Made by a program: the position numbers and the translations under genes. The notes below the pieces were generated by a model. The model worked only from the letters and a program-made list of their open reading frames with translations, was not told the DNA's origin and did no database searches. From Lentinus brumalis (Eukaryota > Basidiomycota > Agaricomycetes > Polyporales > Polyporaceae): a DNA stretch of 64,000 nucleotides. This document shows positions 36,187 through 49,362 of the stretch, in pieces (positions within the stretch are counted from its first letter, which is position 1; every line of letters starts with the position of its first letter). Location: contig MARA01000006.1 of NCBI GenBank assembly GCA_001792895.1, forward strand, positions 868,001 through 932,000, in the 5' to 3' direction.

Positions 36187-39102
36187 ATGTCTCGATTCTT
36201 CCGTGCAGCTGGCGATTCCGATTCCGACAGCTCTTCCTCTGAGGAGGAGGAGCTCATGTCCAGCGACGACGAGGGTCCCAAGCAGGCCGCACCAGCGGCG
36301 AAGCCCGCCATGTCCCGTTTCCTGAAGAGCGGTGGCGACTCCGACTCATCCGATGAGTCGTCTGACGATGAGGAGGAGATGAGCGACGACGACGAGCAGG
36401 AGGCGAAGCCAAAGCAGGGCGGGCGGTTCCTGCACGGCGCGTCGTCCGGCGAGGAGTCTGACGAGGACGTGAAGCGGGTGGTGAAGAGTGCAAAGGACAA
36501 GCGGTTGGATGATATGGAGGCCACTGGGAAGGCGATGGATAATGCGCTCAAGATCAACGACTGGGTTGCGATCTCGACCGGTACGCACGTCTTGTCAAAC
36601 CACTGTGCCTTTGTACCCGTCTCTGTGTGCGGGTCTTACAATATGTGTTATTCTATTCTATACAGAGTTCGACAAGCTCGTGCGCATGGCGCAGAGGCAG
36701 CAAAACGTTGCGGAGCCCGTGCCTCCGTTCTACCTTCGGACGTTGATTGACCTCGAGAAGTCGCTCAACGCGGCGGTGGCGAAGGACAAGGAGTCCAAGA
36801 AAAAGATGAACGCGAGCAATGCTCGCGCACTCACCGCTGTCAAGCAGAAGGTCAAGAAGGTCGCGAAGGAGTTCGAGAGCGAGCTTAAGCGCTACCAGGA
36901 GGTATGTTGTGGCATGTTCAATTGGCAGCGATGACCACTAAGGTATTGTGTAGGATCCCGAAGCGTTCGAGCGTGACTTCCAGGCGACCTTCGTTCCTGA
37001 GGTCGCTGCTCCTGCGAAGACGAAGAAGGCAAAGAAGGGAGATGAGGACGAGGAGGATGAGGATTTCACCACTGTTGGCAAGGGTGGCAAGGCTATTCAG
37101 TTCACCCCGGAGAGCATCTTCAAGAACCTCCAGGTCGTGCAAGAGGCTCGCGGTAAGAAGGTCAGCATGCACCATTTGTTCTCGAGGCTCGAGCTTACAG
37201 TAGATGCAGAACACCGATCGTGCGGAGCAAATACGCATCCTCGAGAAACTCCTCGAGGTAGCAGTGACGCCGTATCAGAAGATCCGCGTCCTGCTTGCCC
37301 TCATCGCGTCTCGCTTTGACTACAATTCCTCCGTTGCGACACACATGCCTCCCGAACTCTGGCTTTCAGCTCAGAAGGAGGTCGACCAGCTTATCGCGAT
37401 CGTTGCGGAGGAGCCCGCGTATTCCATCCAGGAGATCACGGAGGATTACGATGAGCTCGTGGAGCGTTCTCCAGAAACGGAGAAAGATGGCATTGTGCGC
37501 ATCCGCGGCAGTGTCATCAGCTTCGTCGACCGTCTGGACGATGAGTTCACCAAGAGCTTGCAGAACATCGACCCTCATGGGACGGAGTATGTGGATAGGC
37601 TGAAGGACGAGAAGGTGCTCTACTCGACAATCTGCCGAGCGCAGGCGCTGTACGAGAAGAACAAGCAGGAGGAGCCACTGGGACGGGTCGTCATGCGTCG
37701 GCTGGAGCACATTTACTCCAAGGTGTGCAACCTTGACTACGAAGACTAAGCACTCAACTGACCAAATCCCACAGCCCGACCCCGTTGTTGTTGCCCTCGA
37801 GGCTACTGTCGCTTCTGGCGATCTGAAGCCTTCTGTCATCCTCTCCTCCGACGACCAGACCTCTTCCCTTATCCACTCTCTCTGTGTTCACCTCTACAAG
37901 TCCGGCAATTCCCTCCTCCGCACGCGTGCTATGCTTTGCCACATCTACCACTATGCTCTCCACAACGACTTCCACACCGCACGTGATATGCTTCTCATGT
38001 CACATCTCCAGGAATCCATTCACAACGCAGATGTCGCAACGCAAATTCTCTACAACCGTACCGTCGTCCAACTCGGTCTCAGTGCCTTCCGCTGTGGATT
38101 GATCAAGGAAGCGCAGGCGACACTGCAGGATATCTTCGCTACCCAGCGTGTCAAGGAGTTGTTGGCACAAGGCGTACACCAGCAGCGCTACAACCAGGTA
38201 CTTTCTCCCGAGCAGGAGAAGGCGGAGCGGCAGCGGCAATTGCCCTTCCACATGCACATCAACACGGAGCTTCTCGAGGCAGCCTTCCTCGTCTCGAGCA
38301 TGCTCGTCGAGATCCCGCTCCTCGCCAGCATCGACTCTGAGGACCAGAAGCGCAAGGTGATCTCCAAGCCATTCCGGCGTCTGCTCGACTTCGCCGACAG
38401 GCAAGTCTTCACCGGCCCACCCGAGAGCACTCGCGACCACATCATGCAAGCCAGCAAGGCGCTGCAGAACGGCGAGTGGGAGAAGTGCCGCGATCTCATC
38501 CAGAGCATCAAGATCTGGAGCCTCATGCCCGAGTGCGCGGCGGTCAAGGAGATGCTCGCGAAGCGGATCCAGGAGGAGGGCCTCCGGACATACCTCTTCA
38601 CTTACGCGCCGCACTACCGCACTCTCTCGCTCTCCCTGCTGGCGAAGACCTTCTCCATCTCCCTACGCTCGGTCACGTCGCTTGTGTCGAAGATGATTTG
38701 GACAGAGGAGCTTGCTGCGGCTTTGGACCAGTCCGCGGGCGTGGTCGTGTTCAACCGGGTCGAGCTGACGCGTACGCAGCAGCTTGCGCAAACGCTTGCC
38801 GACAAGGTGAACGCGATGGTTGAGCAGAGCGAGAAGTCGCTCGACCAGAGGTTAGGTGTGAGTAACACTTGGAACGATCGTCCCGATGGCGGCAAGGGCG
38901 ACAAGCGCGGCGAGCAGACACAAGAGCGGAATCGCCGTGGAGACAGGCGGGGCGGTGCTCGTGGTACGTCTTGATTTCACTGCTTCAGAGAAAGGTATAT
39001 GCTCATATGCCACCTCCAGGGGGCGCTCGGGGCGGGCGTGGTGCACGATTTGCTCAGGGTCTCGGGTCACAAATGGCGGGCAACACGCAGAGGAACCGAT
39101 GA
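36187..39102 (+). CDS. NIP1: Translation initiation factor eIF3 subunit c
   Basis: Six exons (36187-36580, 36666-36901, 36954-37160, 37210-37722, 37775-38963, 39020-39102) give 873 residues, close to yeast Nip1 and human eIF3c. The N-terminus is [20 protein letters not shown], a highly acidic Ser/Asp/Glu region used in this family to contact eIF1, eIF5 and the 40S subunit. The middle has the helical repeats ([40 protein letters not shown]). The C-terminal third is the PCI domain ([40 protein letters not shown]). The protein ends in an Arg/Gly-rich tail ([17 protein letters not shown]) completed by the last small exon. eIF3c is a core subunit that organises the 43S preinitiation complex in the cytosol. 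It converges with the eIF2B-gamma gene, whose stop lies 149 bases away. Confidence 0.97.
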
Positions 39103-39250
39103 ACGCACGCTGTCCTGCTGTAGGACGTTTACCATTCGGCTATGGATACATCATGAGTATATATCGTTTCTGCTGGCCCCTCGTATGTCGCCTTCTTGTA
39201 CTGTACTGTTGTATCGCTAGCATACACACAGTCATATGTGAACATATCGT

Positions 39251-41209
39251 TTAGTTATCACTCTCCTCCTCGGCTGACTCCTCGGTCTCGTCTTCCGAGT
39301 CTTGATCCTCGGACGTTTCGTGTGCGGCCCAGTCGGAGACCTCGAGCTTTTCATTCTTTGCGCTCTCTGATGTGCATGGGAGCCGTGAGTAGTGTGAGCT
39401 AGAGGGCAACGGCAAGCTGCTCACCTCCTGGGCTGACCTCGTATCCCGGCTGGGTGATGCAGCGGGACAAGTCCGCCTTTGCTCCGACCTTGGTATACAC
39501 GCCGAGGATACATCCGTCCAGTCTTGCCCTGTTCACGTAGAAAGTCAGCGATTACGTCTCAAGCACCACCGCGATTCGAGTTACCCGTCAGCAATCACGC
39601 AATGGTCGAGAATTACGCAGCCCACAATCTTGGCCATCTTGCCAATGACACAGTGCTTCCCAATGACGGAGCGTTTGATACTGGCCCGCTCCTCGACTCG
39701 TGTAGAGCGGCCGATCATAGAGTCCGCGGAGATTTGTGCCTTCTGGTCGATGAGCGAGCGGTTTTCGGGGTCGGAAGGTAGGGAATAGCTCGTTTGGCCG
39801 AGGAACTGCAGAAGATGGCAGATCGGTCGAGGATGTCAGCTACCGTAGGCACAAAGAAGCGTTCGCTGTACGTACGAAGCGATTGAGCTCCAGGTACGAA
39901 TGGAGATTGTTCGCACGAGAGGCGAAGCCTGATGTCGAACGATGTACAACGAGGCCAACGCGTAAACTCGGTTCGACAGCGTCTTCGTCGTCGTCATCTA
40001 CAGGAGACGGAACGACGGATCGTAGGTGATCATCGTCTGCGTCAGCAGCCACGAAAGAGTGTCGAAGGCGTTTCTGCTGTGTCGGAAGGTGCAACGTTGA
40101 ATGCCTCAAAGCTGGACCTTGGGAGACATTGTTCGACACGGGGCTGAGGACTGCGCGGATAAACCTCGTCAGTGCGACGTAAACTGTGCGCAGCAACGAC
40201 CCTCACTATTTCCATACTTCTCCCGCCGTGTCCGTTGATACTGCGGTTTGCATAGCCAAGGCATGAATTCTTCCTTGAGTGAATCCATGTACATTTTCTC
40301 GTTGAGCACGTCCAGAACAGTCCGCTTGCAGACGTATACATGAGAGTCTCGGAAGCTCGCCGACAATTTTGTCCGCGGGTACCTAGCAATGGATGAGGTA
40401 AACCTTCGTCACGAAGAGGCGACGCTATGAAGCGTTGAGCACGTACTGAGTGAGAAGGCTCATCCGGAACTCGAACTCTTCGCTATTTTTGTCTACGTCT
40501 TCAGGCGTATCGACATACAAGAGCGTTCCCGAACGCTCATCGAAGACGATCGGAACGTTAGACGGGAGCATACCCCACTCCTCTGTGGCGGCGCCCTTGT
40601 CTGGACGATTGACCTCGTAGAAGCAAGTCGTAGCTATTGAGCCGTCATACGTGGACTCTGTCCGAAACTTGTTGAGCAGCTGTATGAGAGTGAGGGCGGG
40701 CGGAGGGACGAAGTCGCATGGAAGAACTATGAAGTCCGACTGAATCCGCGAGGAAAAGTGGCGGAGAAGGGTGCATGTTCCAGCAGCAAGATCCTGTGAC
40801 TGCTCGAACGTTTGTAGGTCAATCCGAAGGGAAGGAAACAAGGAAGAGACGTCGGACTGGATGTAGTTGGACATCGCGGAGCGATGCGATGTCGGACATA
40901 TGAGCAGAACATCTGTGGTCAAAAATCAGATGAGTGCGGGAACAGGTTACCATAGAGCACACCAGTGAGTCCCGACTGTTCTAGCCAGGAAAGAGGGTAT
41001 TCAATCATGGGTTTGTTTCCAATCGGCAGAAGAGCCTTGAGACATGGGTCGTCTCCATGAGAGCCAGTCAGCGGGAGTAGCCTGCATTCGTAGTCAGCAT
41101 CTCTCTCCGGGGCCTGTAGCCAAGCTTACTCGTTGCCAAATCCCGCGAGGACCACGGCGATAAACTCGCGTGTTACGATCTTGTTGGATGATGACTCGTC
41201 GAAGTCCAT
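39251..41209 (-). CDS. GCD1: Translation initiation factor eIF2B subunit gamma
   Basis: A multi-exon minus-strand gene; exon 1 is 41209-41130 and the stop is TAA 39251-39253. The N-terminal nucleotidyltransferase-like domain reads IAVVLAGFGNELLPLTG, KALLPIGNKPMIEYPLSWLE and VLLICPTSHRSAMSNYIQS. The middle has HVYVCKRTVLDVLNEKMYMD and PWLCKPQYQRTRREKYGN, which fit the gamma rather than the epsilon subunit. The C-terminal left-handed beta-helix has hexapeptide repeats (IKRSVIGKHCVIGKMAKIVG), followed by an acidic tail ending EESAEEESDN. eIF2B is the exchange factor that reloads eIF2 with GTP, and gamma with epsilon forms its catalytic subcomplex. ATG 41209 (MDFDESSSN) is preferred because the family starts just before the AGFGN motif, though the frame is open further upstream. 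All the exon joins I checked keep frame. Confidence 0.93.
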
Positions 41210-42081
41210 GTTGAAGTCGCTAAGATTGACAGGCGCCCATGCATCGTCAAATCTGAAGATCTGGCTGCACAGCTTTGTGTTGTGACTCCTGCCACAAACG
41301 TCCACGACAGCTTTCGGTGTAACGCTCGCTCTCTCGACAAATGCTCTGACCGATATCAGTCTAGGTCTATGGACTTCAGTTGGTTGGACGAGCTCAAAGT
41401 ATGGCACTCAGACCACCGGAGTTGGGGCACCATCAGCTTCACAGACACAGTTCGACGGATGCGCGCGGCGGAGTACAACCGCATCATCCCAGGCTAGTTG
41501 CTTGTCTATGGCAAAACTGGACTCCGACACGCATCTGTCATGGGACATGGGAGGCAGCGACCTTCAAGTCGCCTGCCGAGCGGTATTTTAATGTCATTAT
41601 TCAGCGCGTAATCCTCGCTGCTTTATCTGTTCACGAGGACTCGATTTAGCATACCTCGCTCCTCAAAATACCGTAACGTCTACATATGTGGGTCTCTATA
41701 CGCTCTTCTGGAACATTCAAAGCAACCACTCACCGGCGGTTCCGGAAGATTGATCTCCGAGCCACTCTGACGGGCTCCGCTTCCTATGGAACCGACCTCA
41801 TGGTCCCTTGCTCATGTGTACGAGCTTCCGACGAGTTGGTACACGCCATGGCAACACTCTCGCCTGCACTGACCAGAACCACGACAGTCGGGCCCAAATA
41901 TCTGAGGGGACCGTGTTGCCAGCGATGCTGAAGTGTTTTGCCGGCACGTCTGAACAACCCCAACACAACTTCCGTCAGCTGCAATGCGCGGGAGTTCGCG
42001 CGGATATGCTTCGGCGTCCGACAGAGTGATGACGGGCCTCAATGCAATCCGATGGATGGAAGTGCAACCTTGTGGCGGGGC
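41210..42081. other. Divergent intergenic region
   Basis: About 0.87 kb between the divergent eIF2B-gamma and rhamnogalacturonase genes. No gene is recognised; short frames lack motifs. Confidence 0.35.
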
Positions 42082-42087
42082 TATAAA
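42082..42087 (+). promoter_or_regulatory. TATA box of the rhamnogalacturonase gene
   Basis: TATAAA ends 62 bases before the ATG at 42150, a good position for a regulated secreted enzyme. Confidence 0.55.
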
Positions 42088-42149
42088 GCTCTCAGGTGGG
42101 TGTGATCACCGGCGCCGCAGAGCTTTGCTTTGCGCTCGCTGACCTGAAC

Positions 42150-44029
42150 ATGGGCTTCAAGGCACTCCTGACTTCCGTCCTCCTTGCCACGGTCGTTTCT
42201 GCACAGCTCTCTGGAAGCGTTGGGCCAACCACTCCGCTCTCTCAGAAGAGTCACATCTGCAGTGTCCTCGACTATGGCGGCAGTGTTGGCTCGAGCGACA
42301 TTGGTCCCGCTATCACCAACGCTTTCAACGTGAGTGAGCTAATTATCTGCGGCCATATGACGCCTACTCATTTGTCGTCGTTAGAACTGCGTGCTGAAGA
42401 ATTCTGGATCGACCCTGTATGTGCCCGCAGGTGCGCTTACGTGGTTACTTCTCCATCACGTCGGCTGTCTTACTCACATCGCCTGGGCTGTAGGTAACTA
42501 CCAGATGCAAACATGGGTCGACTTGAAGGGCGGCACGAAGTGGGCGTTCCGCCTCGATGGATTCATCACCCGTACTGGTGTGTCGAAAACGGGTCGTGAA
42601 CTTGTCGTCGTTCAAGGCTGACCTTCACACAGCTACCAACGGCGGTAACATGATTGCCATCGAGAATGCGAACGACTTCGAATTCTACTCTGCGAACAGC
42701 GCGGGAGGAATTCAAGGCAACGGATTCCAGTGCCGCAACGCGGGGTGTGTATCCACGTTCTTCAACTGATCGCGCGGAATCTCATCGTATCGTTATGTAG
42801 ACCGCGCTTGATCCGTATAGTCAACTCGCAAAATTGGTCCCTTCATGACCTCGTGCTGGTCGACTGTAAGTGTGCCGCTTTAGAGGTGTCATTGGGAGAG
42901 CGTTGACCCTCAATGCTCAGCGCCCGAGTTCCACCTCGTCATTCAATCCGGACAGAACGGGGAGGTCTACAACATGGCCATTCGAGGTATGGAACCCCTG
43001 ACATCGAGCGGGTAACATATGTGACGGGCCGCTTCTGGTAGGGGGCAACATTGGCGGATCAGACGGTGTTGACGTCTGGGGTAACAATTATTGGATTCAC
43101 GACGTCGAGGTGACGAACCGCGACGAGTGCGTCACCGTCAAGGTCAGTCACTTTCACCGTTGGCACTATAGAGAACTGATGACGGATATACACAGTCTCC
43201 GGCTACAAACATCCTGGTGGAGCGTAGTATGTGCTCGGTCTTGAGGTCTACGACGAAGTGTGCTAATTGCATCCACAGTTTGGTGCAACCAGTCAGGAGG
43301 TAGTGCCATTGGAAGTCTCTCGGATGGTACCGCCATCGAGAACGTCCTGTACCGGAACATCTACACCAACGGCGGGAACCAGGCGTTCATGATCAAGAGC
43401 AACAAGGGCTCGGGCTACGTCAGGAACGTTCAGTTCCAGAACTTCATCGCGCGCGGCACCGCGTATGGCCTCAACATCGACCAGTTCTGGTCGTCCCAGA
43501 CTCCCGGGTCAGGAGCCGGTGTACAGCTCCAGAACATCACGTTTTCAGTATGTACTCGTCATAATAATATGGCACTTTTGGCTTACTCGCGCTGTGGTTA
43601 GAACTGGAACGGTAATGTCGCAGATGGCGTGAAACGCGCACCCGTCCAGCTCATCTGCGCGGATGGAGCGCCTTGCTTCGACATCAACCTGAGCAACGTC
43701 AACATGTGGTCTCAGACCGACAAGGCTGTTGTCAAGTGCGAGAGTGCATACGGCTCTGGTGTGGCCTGCATCAGGAGCGGTTCTTCGCACACGTCCTATG
43801 CCGCGGTCACTCAGTCGATCACACGGCCTCCTGGCTACTCTACCCCCACCACGATGGCTGGAGACCTCTCGGACGGTTTCGCCACGAATGCTGCTATACC
43901 CACGCCGTGAGTTCTTGATACGTTACGTTAGAGATCGATACTCACTGCCATCTGTTCTTTCGCAGGACCATCCCGACGTCATTCTTCCCCGGCCTTCCTC
44001 AAATCAGCCCGCTGGCGAAGAACAAGTAG
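42150..44029 (+). CDS. Rhamnogalacturonan hydrolase, GH28
   Basis: Eleven exons (42150-42329, 42385-42430, 42494-42577, 42633-42744, 42801-42865, 42921-42986, 43042-43142, 43196-43226, 43279-43547, 43602-43906, 43966-44029) give 440 residues. The signal peptide ([18 protein letters not shown]) is followed by [14 protein letters not shown], the same mature start as in Aspergillus rhamnogalacturonase A. The beta-helix core shows [20 protein letters not shown], then NRDECVTVK, where the second Asp of the polygalacturonase DD pair is Glu as in rhamnogalacturonases, and [16 protein letters not shown] in place of the polygalacturonase GHG. These features separate it from polygalacturonases. The secreted enzyme cleaves the galacturonic acid-rhamnose bonds of pectin's rhamnogalacturonan I backbone. 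No carbohydrate-binding module is seen. Confidence 0.94.
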
Positions 44030-44493
44030 CTACTGGTGACGATTCGCTGTCCGAACATCCTGGGTTGTATAACAGAGCCCTGAATGAATGCATTGACCGT
44101 AGCAATACCAGCCTTGTTGATGCATTGATGGGTATGCAGTACGAAAGTAGTACTTGAGAAAAGGTACAGTAAGTGGCTGAAAGCTGTGTTGATCGATGTA
44201 AGCGCCAGGGCCCTAGAGCTGCTCCGAGATCGGGTCTGGTGTCTTCAACGCTGGCGGTTCGGGCCTTGTCGCTGTCCTTCACATCGAGCTCGCCGCCCCG
44301 ACATATTGCTTCGCGGTCGCTCATGTTCCATTCTGTCGCGCACTTTGCTTGACTCATTCTCCTCCTGCTCCTTCGTGTCAGTTGTTCTCCATGCATGTTA
44401 CTTCCGGGCTGGTTCTCAACACCCCGAGTCTCCTCTATTCGCCACGACCTTATCTCCGTTCAAGCTCACCCCCGTGTCCCGATTTTGTGAACA
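44030..44493. other. Intergenic region, kinase promoter
   Basis: 464 bases. The last 150 bases before the kinase ATG are rich in C and T, like other leaders in this window. Nothing else is recognised. Confidence 0.35.
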
Positions 44494-47482
44494 ATGCCTC
44501 CGGTGTCCGTCCACCAGCTCTACCAGCGTCTTGAGACAGTAGGAAAGGGCGCGTACGGCTCGGTGCATAAAGGCAGGGACCTCCGCACCGGGGAAGTCGT
44601 CGCACTCAAGATCATCAACCTTGACACCGAGGATGACGATGTCGGGGACATCCAGCGCGAGGTGGCGCTCCTTACGCAACTCCGGGATGCGCCCAACGTC
44701 ACCAAGTACTTTGGCTGCTACATGGATGGCCCCCGAGTATGGATCGTCATGGAGTACGCGCAGGGAGGAAGTGTGCGCACGCTCATGAAGGCTTGCAAGG
44801 ATAATGTTGTGGAGGAGAAGTATGTTTCCGTCATTACGCGCGAGGTCTTGAACGGCCTCAGCTATCTCCACAAGTCTTCGATCATCCACCGCGACTTGAA
44901 GGCAGCCAACATCCTGATTACCTCTACTGGGAAGGTCATGATCTGTGACTTTGGTGTATCTGCACTCCTGGTCACTGCTTCTAGCAAGCGTAACACGCTT
45001 GTCGGTACCCCGCATTGGATGGCCCCGGAGGTGGCGCATGCGTCGGCATACGACACGAAGGCCGACATCTGGAGTTTGGGCATTGCGATCTATGAGATGA
45101 TCAAGGGCAGCGCACCCAACTCACACATTGTCGACCAACACAAGCTCATCCAGCTCATCCCGCGCATGAAGCCACCACGGCTCAATGAGGGAGACGGGAG
45201 CAAGGAGTTGCGCGAGTTTGTGGCGGCATGTTTGCGCGAGTCTCCTAACGATGTGCGTCGTTCGTCCTTGATGCCCAGGCATAGTACTAATGCTCCCGCA
45301 TAGCGTTTGAGCGCGGATGAGTTGCTGAAGACTAAGTGGATAGTGTCTGTCCGGAAGGTCCCTATCACTCTTTTGAAGGACTTGATCCTCCGATATGATG
45401 CCTGGACCAAGGGTGGTGGTACCCGCGCCAGTATGGCTGCGCCACTTCCGTGGGAGGAAGAAGAGGAGCGAGAGCGGAGGTATGCACGCATGTCATTTTG
45501 ACGAATCTCCGGAGGCACATGCTCACATGCGAGCCTCAGTGACCCGTCAGGAACTGCTCTCGAGGACGACAGTCCTTGGGAATTCAACACCGACAGAAAT
45601 GGTTCCACCTCCAGTCTCGACAACTTTGAGCCTGACAATCCACTACTTGAACTGTTGGAAGACGAGGCTGCCGGAGGACAATCTACTGTTCGTCCACCCC
45701 CGACGAACGTACCACCTACGCTCCGCAATCTTTTCGACTACGGCGACCCACCACCACTTGACCCGTTCCATATGGCAGCGCTCGAGATGCCCTCCGATGA
45801 CTTCCTAGCAAACCCTTCACTCAATGTCTCGATGACGCCCGTCCGCGGTCGCAGTCCGTCCAGTTCACGAAACTTGTCCACTCCGGAGCTTAGCGATGAC
45901 CCTCGCACCGCAAAGCAATCATCGTTCGTCTTCCCTCCCCGAGACGACACACCTCGTTCGAAGTCTGCCGGCGGCGAAACGGCTGACGAGGTTCCCACCT
46001 CACCCATCGAACGAAAGAGGGAGCGGTTACCTCCCCTAGGCCCTGGTATCCCGCGGACTCTGGCTCCAACACCGTCCTTGGCAGACGATGACGAGAAAGC
46101 AAACCCGCTTCCCGGCAGGTCGACACCGAGCTACCGCGATGTGAGGTCTACTCGGGGCGTCCCTGATATCGAAATTCCCGAAGCCTCTCCGGTAGAGGGT
46201 CCTGGGGACAGCCCTCCACCAATAGTCTTGTCCACATCTTCGCCGGAGCGTAGCACAACCAGCCGGCCTCTCATCAACCGCAAGAGGTCCCAGAGTAGCG
46301 CCCCAGGTCTATCATCCCCTCCCGGATCTGCTTCGTCGTCCACGTTTCAGGATCGCGGATTGGCTACTCCTGATTTTCGTTTCCCTCCCATATCTCCCAG
46401 TCCTCTGAGCGGTGATAGAGATGCCTCTGCGTCACCTTTACCCACCTTCCGACTACCTCATGGCCACGATCGAAGATCGCCTACGCATTCTAGCGTATCC
46501 ACCATCTCGACTATCTCGACCACGTCTAGCATTCATCAGACTTCGCAGTCGTTGGACGCCTCCATTCTGCCAAAGCGCCTTGCTTCTCCAGGAGGGTCCT
46601 TGCCAACTCCGCCACCCATTGTCCGGGCTCGGTCAGCGACCGCGACAACTGACGCAAACACCTTCGCTAACGCGCAGAACTCTGTTTTGGGCAGTGCGAA
46701 AATCGCGTCCAGAAGACCGAGCCTGAACAGGTTAGGGTCTACTCCAACGCTAGATCTACCAGTCCGTCCATTTGCCAAGAGCCGGGACGAACGGAGCGGC
46801 AGCCCTGCGGAGTCATCTTTCAGTACTTCTTCAGGCATTCCTCTTCCTGGACTTCGGGACGTATTGAAGGTATAGTACGCGATGCCCTGAGCACGTGTTC
46901 AGGATTTGACTTTGTGCCCTTCAGATCCCCACGCTTAGCTCCGAGCACCAGCTTGGGATGACCGACCTTCTTCCACCATCTCCTGCCCCGTACTCAGTAC
47001 CATCAAGACCCCTTAGATCACCGAGCGCGCTCGTCCAGCCAAACTCCACCGCCTCGTCTTCTACGACTTCGCTCAACTCTTTAGCGTCACATTCAAACCT
47101 GTCTTCCTCCGACCTCCGCCTCCCCACATCCGAAACATTCTTCTCGCCTCATACGCGATCGCTCTCTCTAGGCGGGTCGCAGTCGCTACCTTCCCTCCCC
47201 TCAGATATACTCTATGGCCCGTCAATACGGCCGCTCGAGCTCGGGCCGCTCATGCACTCCCACGAGGCCACACACGCAGAGCTCGCGCGCACCGTCGACG
47301 AGCTGCACCAGTGGATGTCGGTCGTGGAGGCCGGGCTTGCGCAGATGCTCGATCGGACTACACAGGATACGATAGAGGAAGAGACGGAGGATGTCATCGT
47401 GTTCGATCATAACGCCTTGCATGATGCGCTCTCGCGTGCAAACGGTCGGACAGCCGTTCCCGGTCCTTTCACCCTCGAGTAG
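44494..47482 (+). CDS. STE20-like Ser/Thr kinase of the GCK group
   Basis: Four exons (44494-45252, 45304-45479, 45540-46869, 46925-47482) give 940 residues. The kinase domain occupies about residues 8-260: VGKGAYGSVHKG (Gly-loop), VALKI (Lys39), IIHRDLKAANIL (catalytic loop), DFGVSA (Mg2+ loop) and GTPHWMAPEV, the STE20/GCK activation segment. Just after the domain come WTKGG and a run of acidic residues (PWEEEEERE). The remaining 650 residues are Ser/Pro-rich and probably disordered, with many SP/TP sites, ending in a possible short coiled coil (ELARTVDELHQWMSVVEAGL). Fungal relatives (Kic1, Sid1, Nak1-type) act upstream of NDR kinases in polarity, cell separation or septation; which one this matches cannot be settled here. 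The ATG has a favourable context and a C/T-rich leader. Confidence 0.93.
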
Positions 47483-48460
47483 CTCTCATACTAGTACTCT
47501 ACATCGTACACCGTATTGTTCTTGTGTCTCTTGCTTCAGGCCTTGTACTATCTCGCTTCGCAGCGTTGTCTGTGCGTGCTCCAGAGACACTTCGCATGTA
47601 TACTACGACAGCAGGCTTGTGTGCCGCGCATCCTGTATCTCTTGCTCGCGGTACTGATCATTCCCACTACATAGAAACTCAAAGAAGCCAGGTAGCGGCA
47701 ATGTGTCTCCTGCCGAAAGTGCGACACCCTCGGAGCCTTTCCCAGTGCTTGCGGCGTGATCTCCGTGTTGAACGACACTGATCCTCTGAGCAGTCGCTCA
47801 TGAGGCGTGAAGACATAAGAACGAACAGCCTACAGGTGGCTGTGGCGTACGGCTTGTTGTCCGTAAGTGGCAACTGAGACGCCCGTCTACACATGAGGGC
47901 GGTTATAACTTAAGGCCACCTCCGTGAGCACGAAAGCACTACTAGACGTTTGGTAGCCGGTATCTCGCAAGTGCAGTTGTGAGTCTGACAGCTTTATTGA
48001 AAGCTTTGCGAAGAAAAGACAACAAATGAACTGAACCAACTACATACTTACGCCACTCGTTCCTCTTGGTCAAGCGCTGGTGAGGATGCTGGGCGCTACA
48101 TCCATGATAAGATAAGATGAACTCCGTCGATGTGCGTTTCCGTGAGGCTTCAACTCAGCGGGGTGCATCCACTGCGAAGTTCAGATGTTCTAAGCTTCGC
48201 CTTGTAAAGGTTCGCTCAAGAACTACTGCCGATCATTCCATGAGACTCGAGAATCGTTGACTGGGTTGCAGCATCCATCAATTGTCGCACATCGAGTATG
48301 TAGATATACGCTTGCCAAGAGCCGGACGACCAGTTCGTGGATTCGAAGGGAGAGCGTCATGGAAGTGATGGGAGAGCATTCATCTCTATGGCTGTCTACT
48401 CGTACATAACGAATAGTTGATAAGAATGGACCGTGCAAGATAGGCGAGATATACAATAAG
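47483..48460. other. Convergent intergenic region
   Basis: 0.98 kb between the kinase stop and the APS kinase stop on the opposite strand, so it holds two 3' regions. No gene, repeat or RNA gene is recognised. Confidence 0.35.
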
Positions 48461-49362
48461 TTAGATGAAGCTTTTCTCCGAAAGGTAAGCGGTAATACGA
48501 CGGACGGCCTCCGTCACGTCGCATTCGTCCGTCTTGATATGGATTTCTGGAGACTCCGGAGCCTCGTAGGGTGCGGAGATGCCCGTGAAGTCTGTAGCGT
48601 GTCGATTAGTATACATTCGCAGCCTGGTGAAATGACGCACCCTTGATCTCACCCGCACGCGCCTTCTTGTACAGGCCTTTGGGATCGCGCTGCTCCACGA
48701 CGCTGAGAGGCGCATCGACGAATACCTCGACGAACGCGAGGCCGGCTTTCTCGTGAAGCTCACGTGCGACCGCACGGTCCGCCCGGTATGGCGAGATGAA
48801 CGCCGTGAGGGTGATGCAGCACGCGTCCGCGAAGAGCTTGGAGACCTAGCGAACCATGGAACCACAAGCACCACACACGTGCAAGGGTGCGGGTTCAACG
48901 GGGGACCCAAGGACATGGAATATGAGCCGCGATCGAGGAGGAAGCTAGCGATGGGGACGCACCTCGCCGATCCGGCGGATGTTCTCGTTGCGCGACTTCT
49001 CGTCGAACCCGAGGTCCTTGTTTAGTCCAAAGCGGATGTTGTCGCCATCCAGCCGGTACGTGAACTTGTGCAGGTGGAGAAGGTGCTGCTCGAGTGCGCA
49101 GGCGATCGTCGACTGCCCGTCCGGGTTCGCGGGCGTGAGTAGAGAGTCCGAAGGGGTACGATGACGAGGGATCGACGCACCTTCCCGCTGGCACTCAGTC
49201 CCGTGAACCAAATCGTGACACCCTTCTGGCTAAGTAGGGTCGGACGCTCCTCCGCGCTCACAGAACCTGTCCGTTCGATTCGCCATTATGGTAAGTTAGC
49301 TGCTGGGCGTCCGGTAGATGCAACCTCGCCTCACCCGCGTGGAAAGTGATGTTGGTCGACAT
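48461..49362 (-). CDS. MET14: Adenylylsulfate (APS) kinase
   Basis: Five exons (49362-49335, 49266-49181, 49112-48963, 48845-48641, 48591-48461) give 199 residues, the usual length. It starts [10 protein letters not shown], then [20 protein letters not shown] with the P-loop GLSASGKS around residues 32-39. Next comes [18 protein letters not shown], which binds APS and Mg-ATP, then [40 protein letters not shown] and [20 protein letters not shown]. The enzyme phosphorylates APS to PAPS in sulfate assimilation in the cytosol. The P-loop codons are split between exons 2 and 3, after the Lys codon. A palindromic CACGTG lies 117-122 bases upstream of the ATG, a site type that Cbf1-like factors use on sulfur genes in yeast. 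Confidence 0.96.
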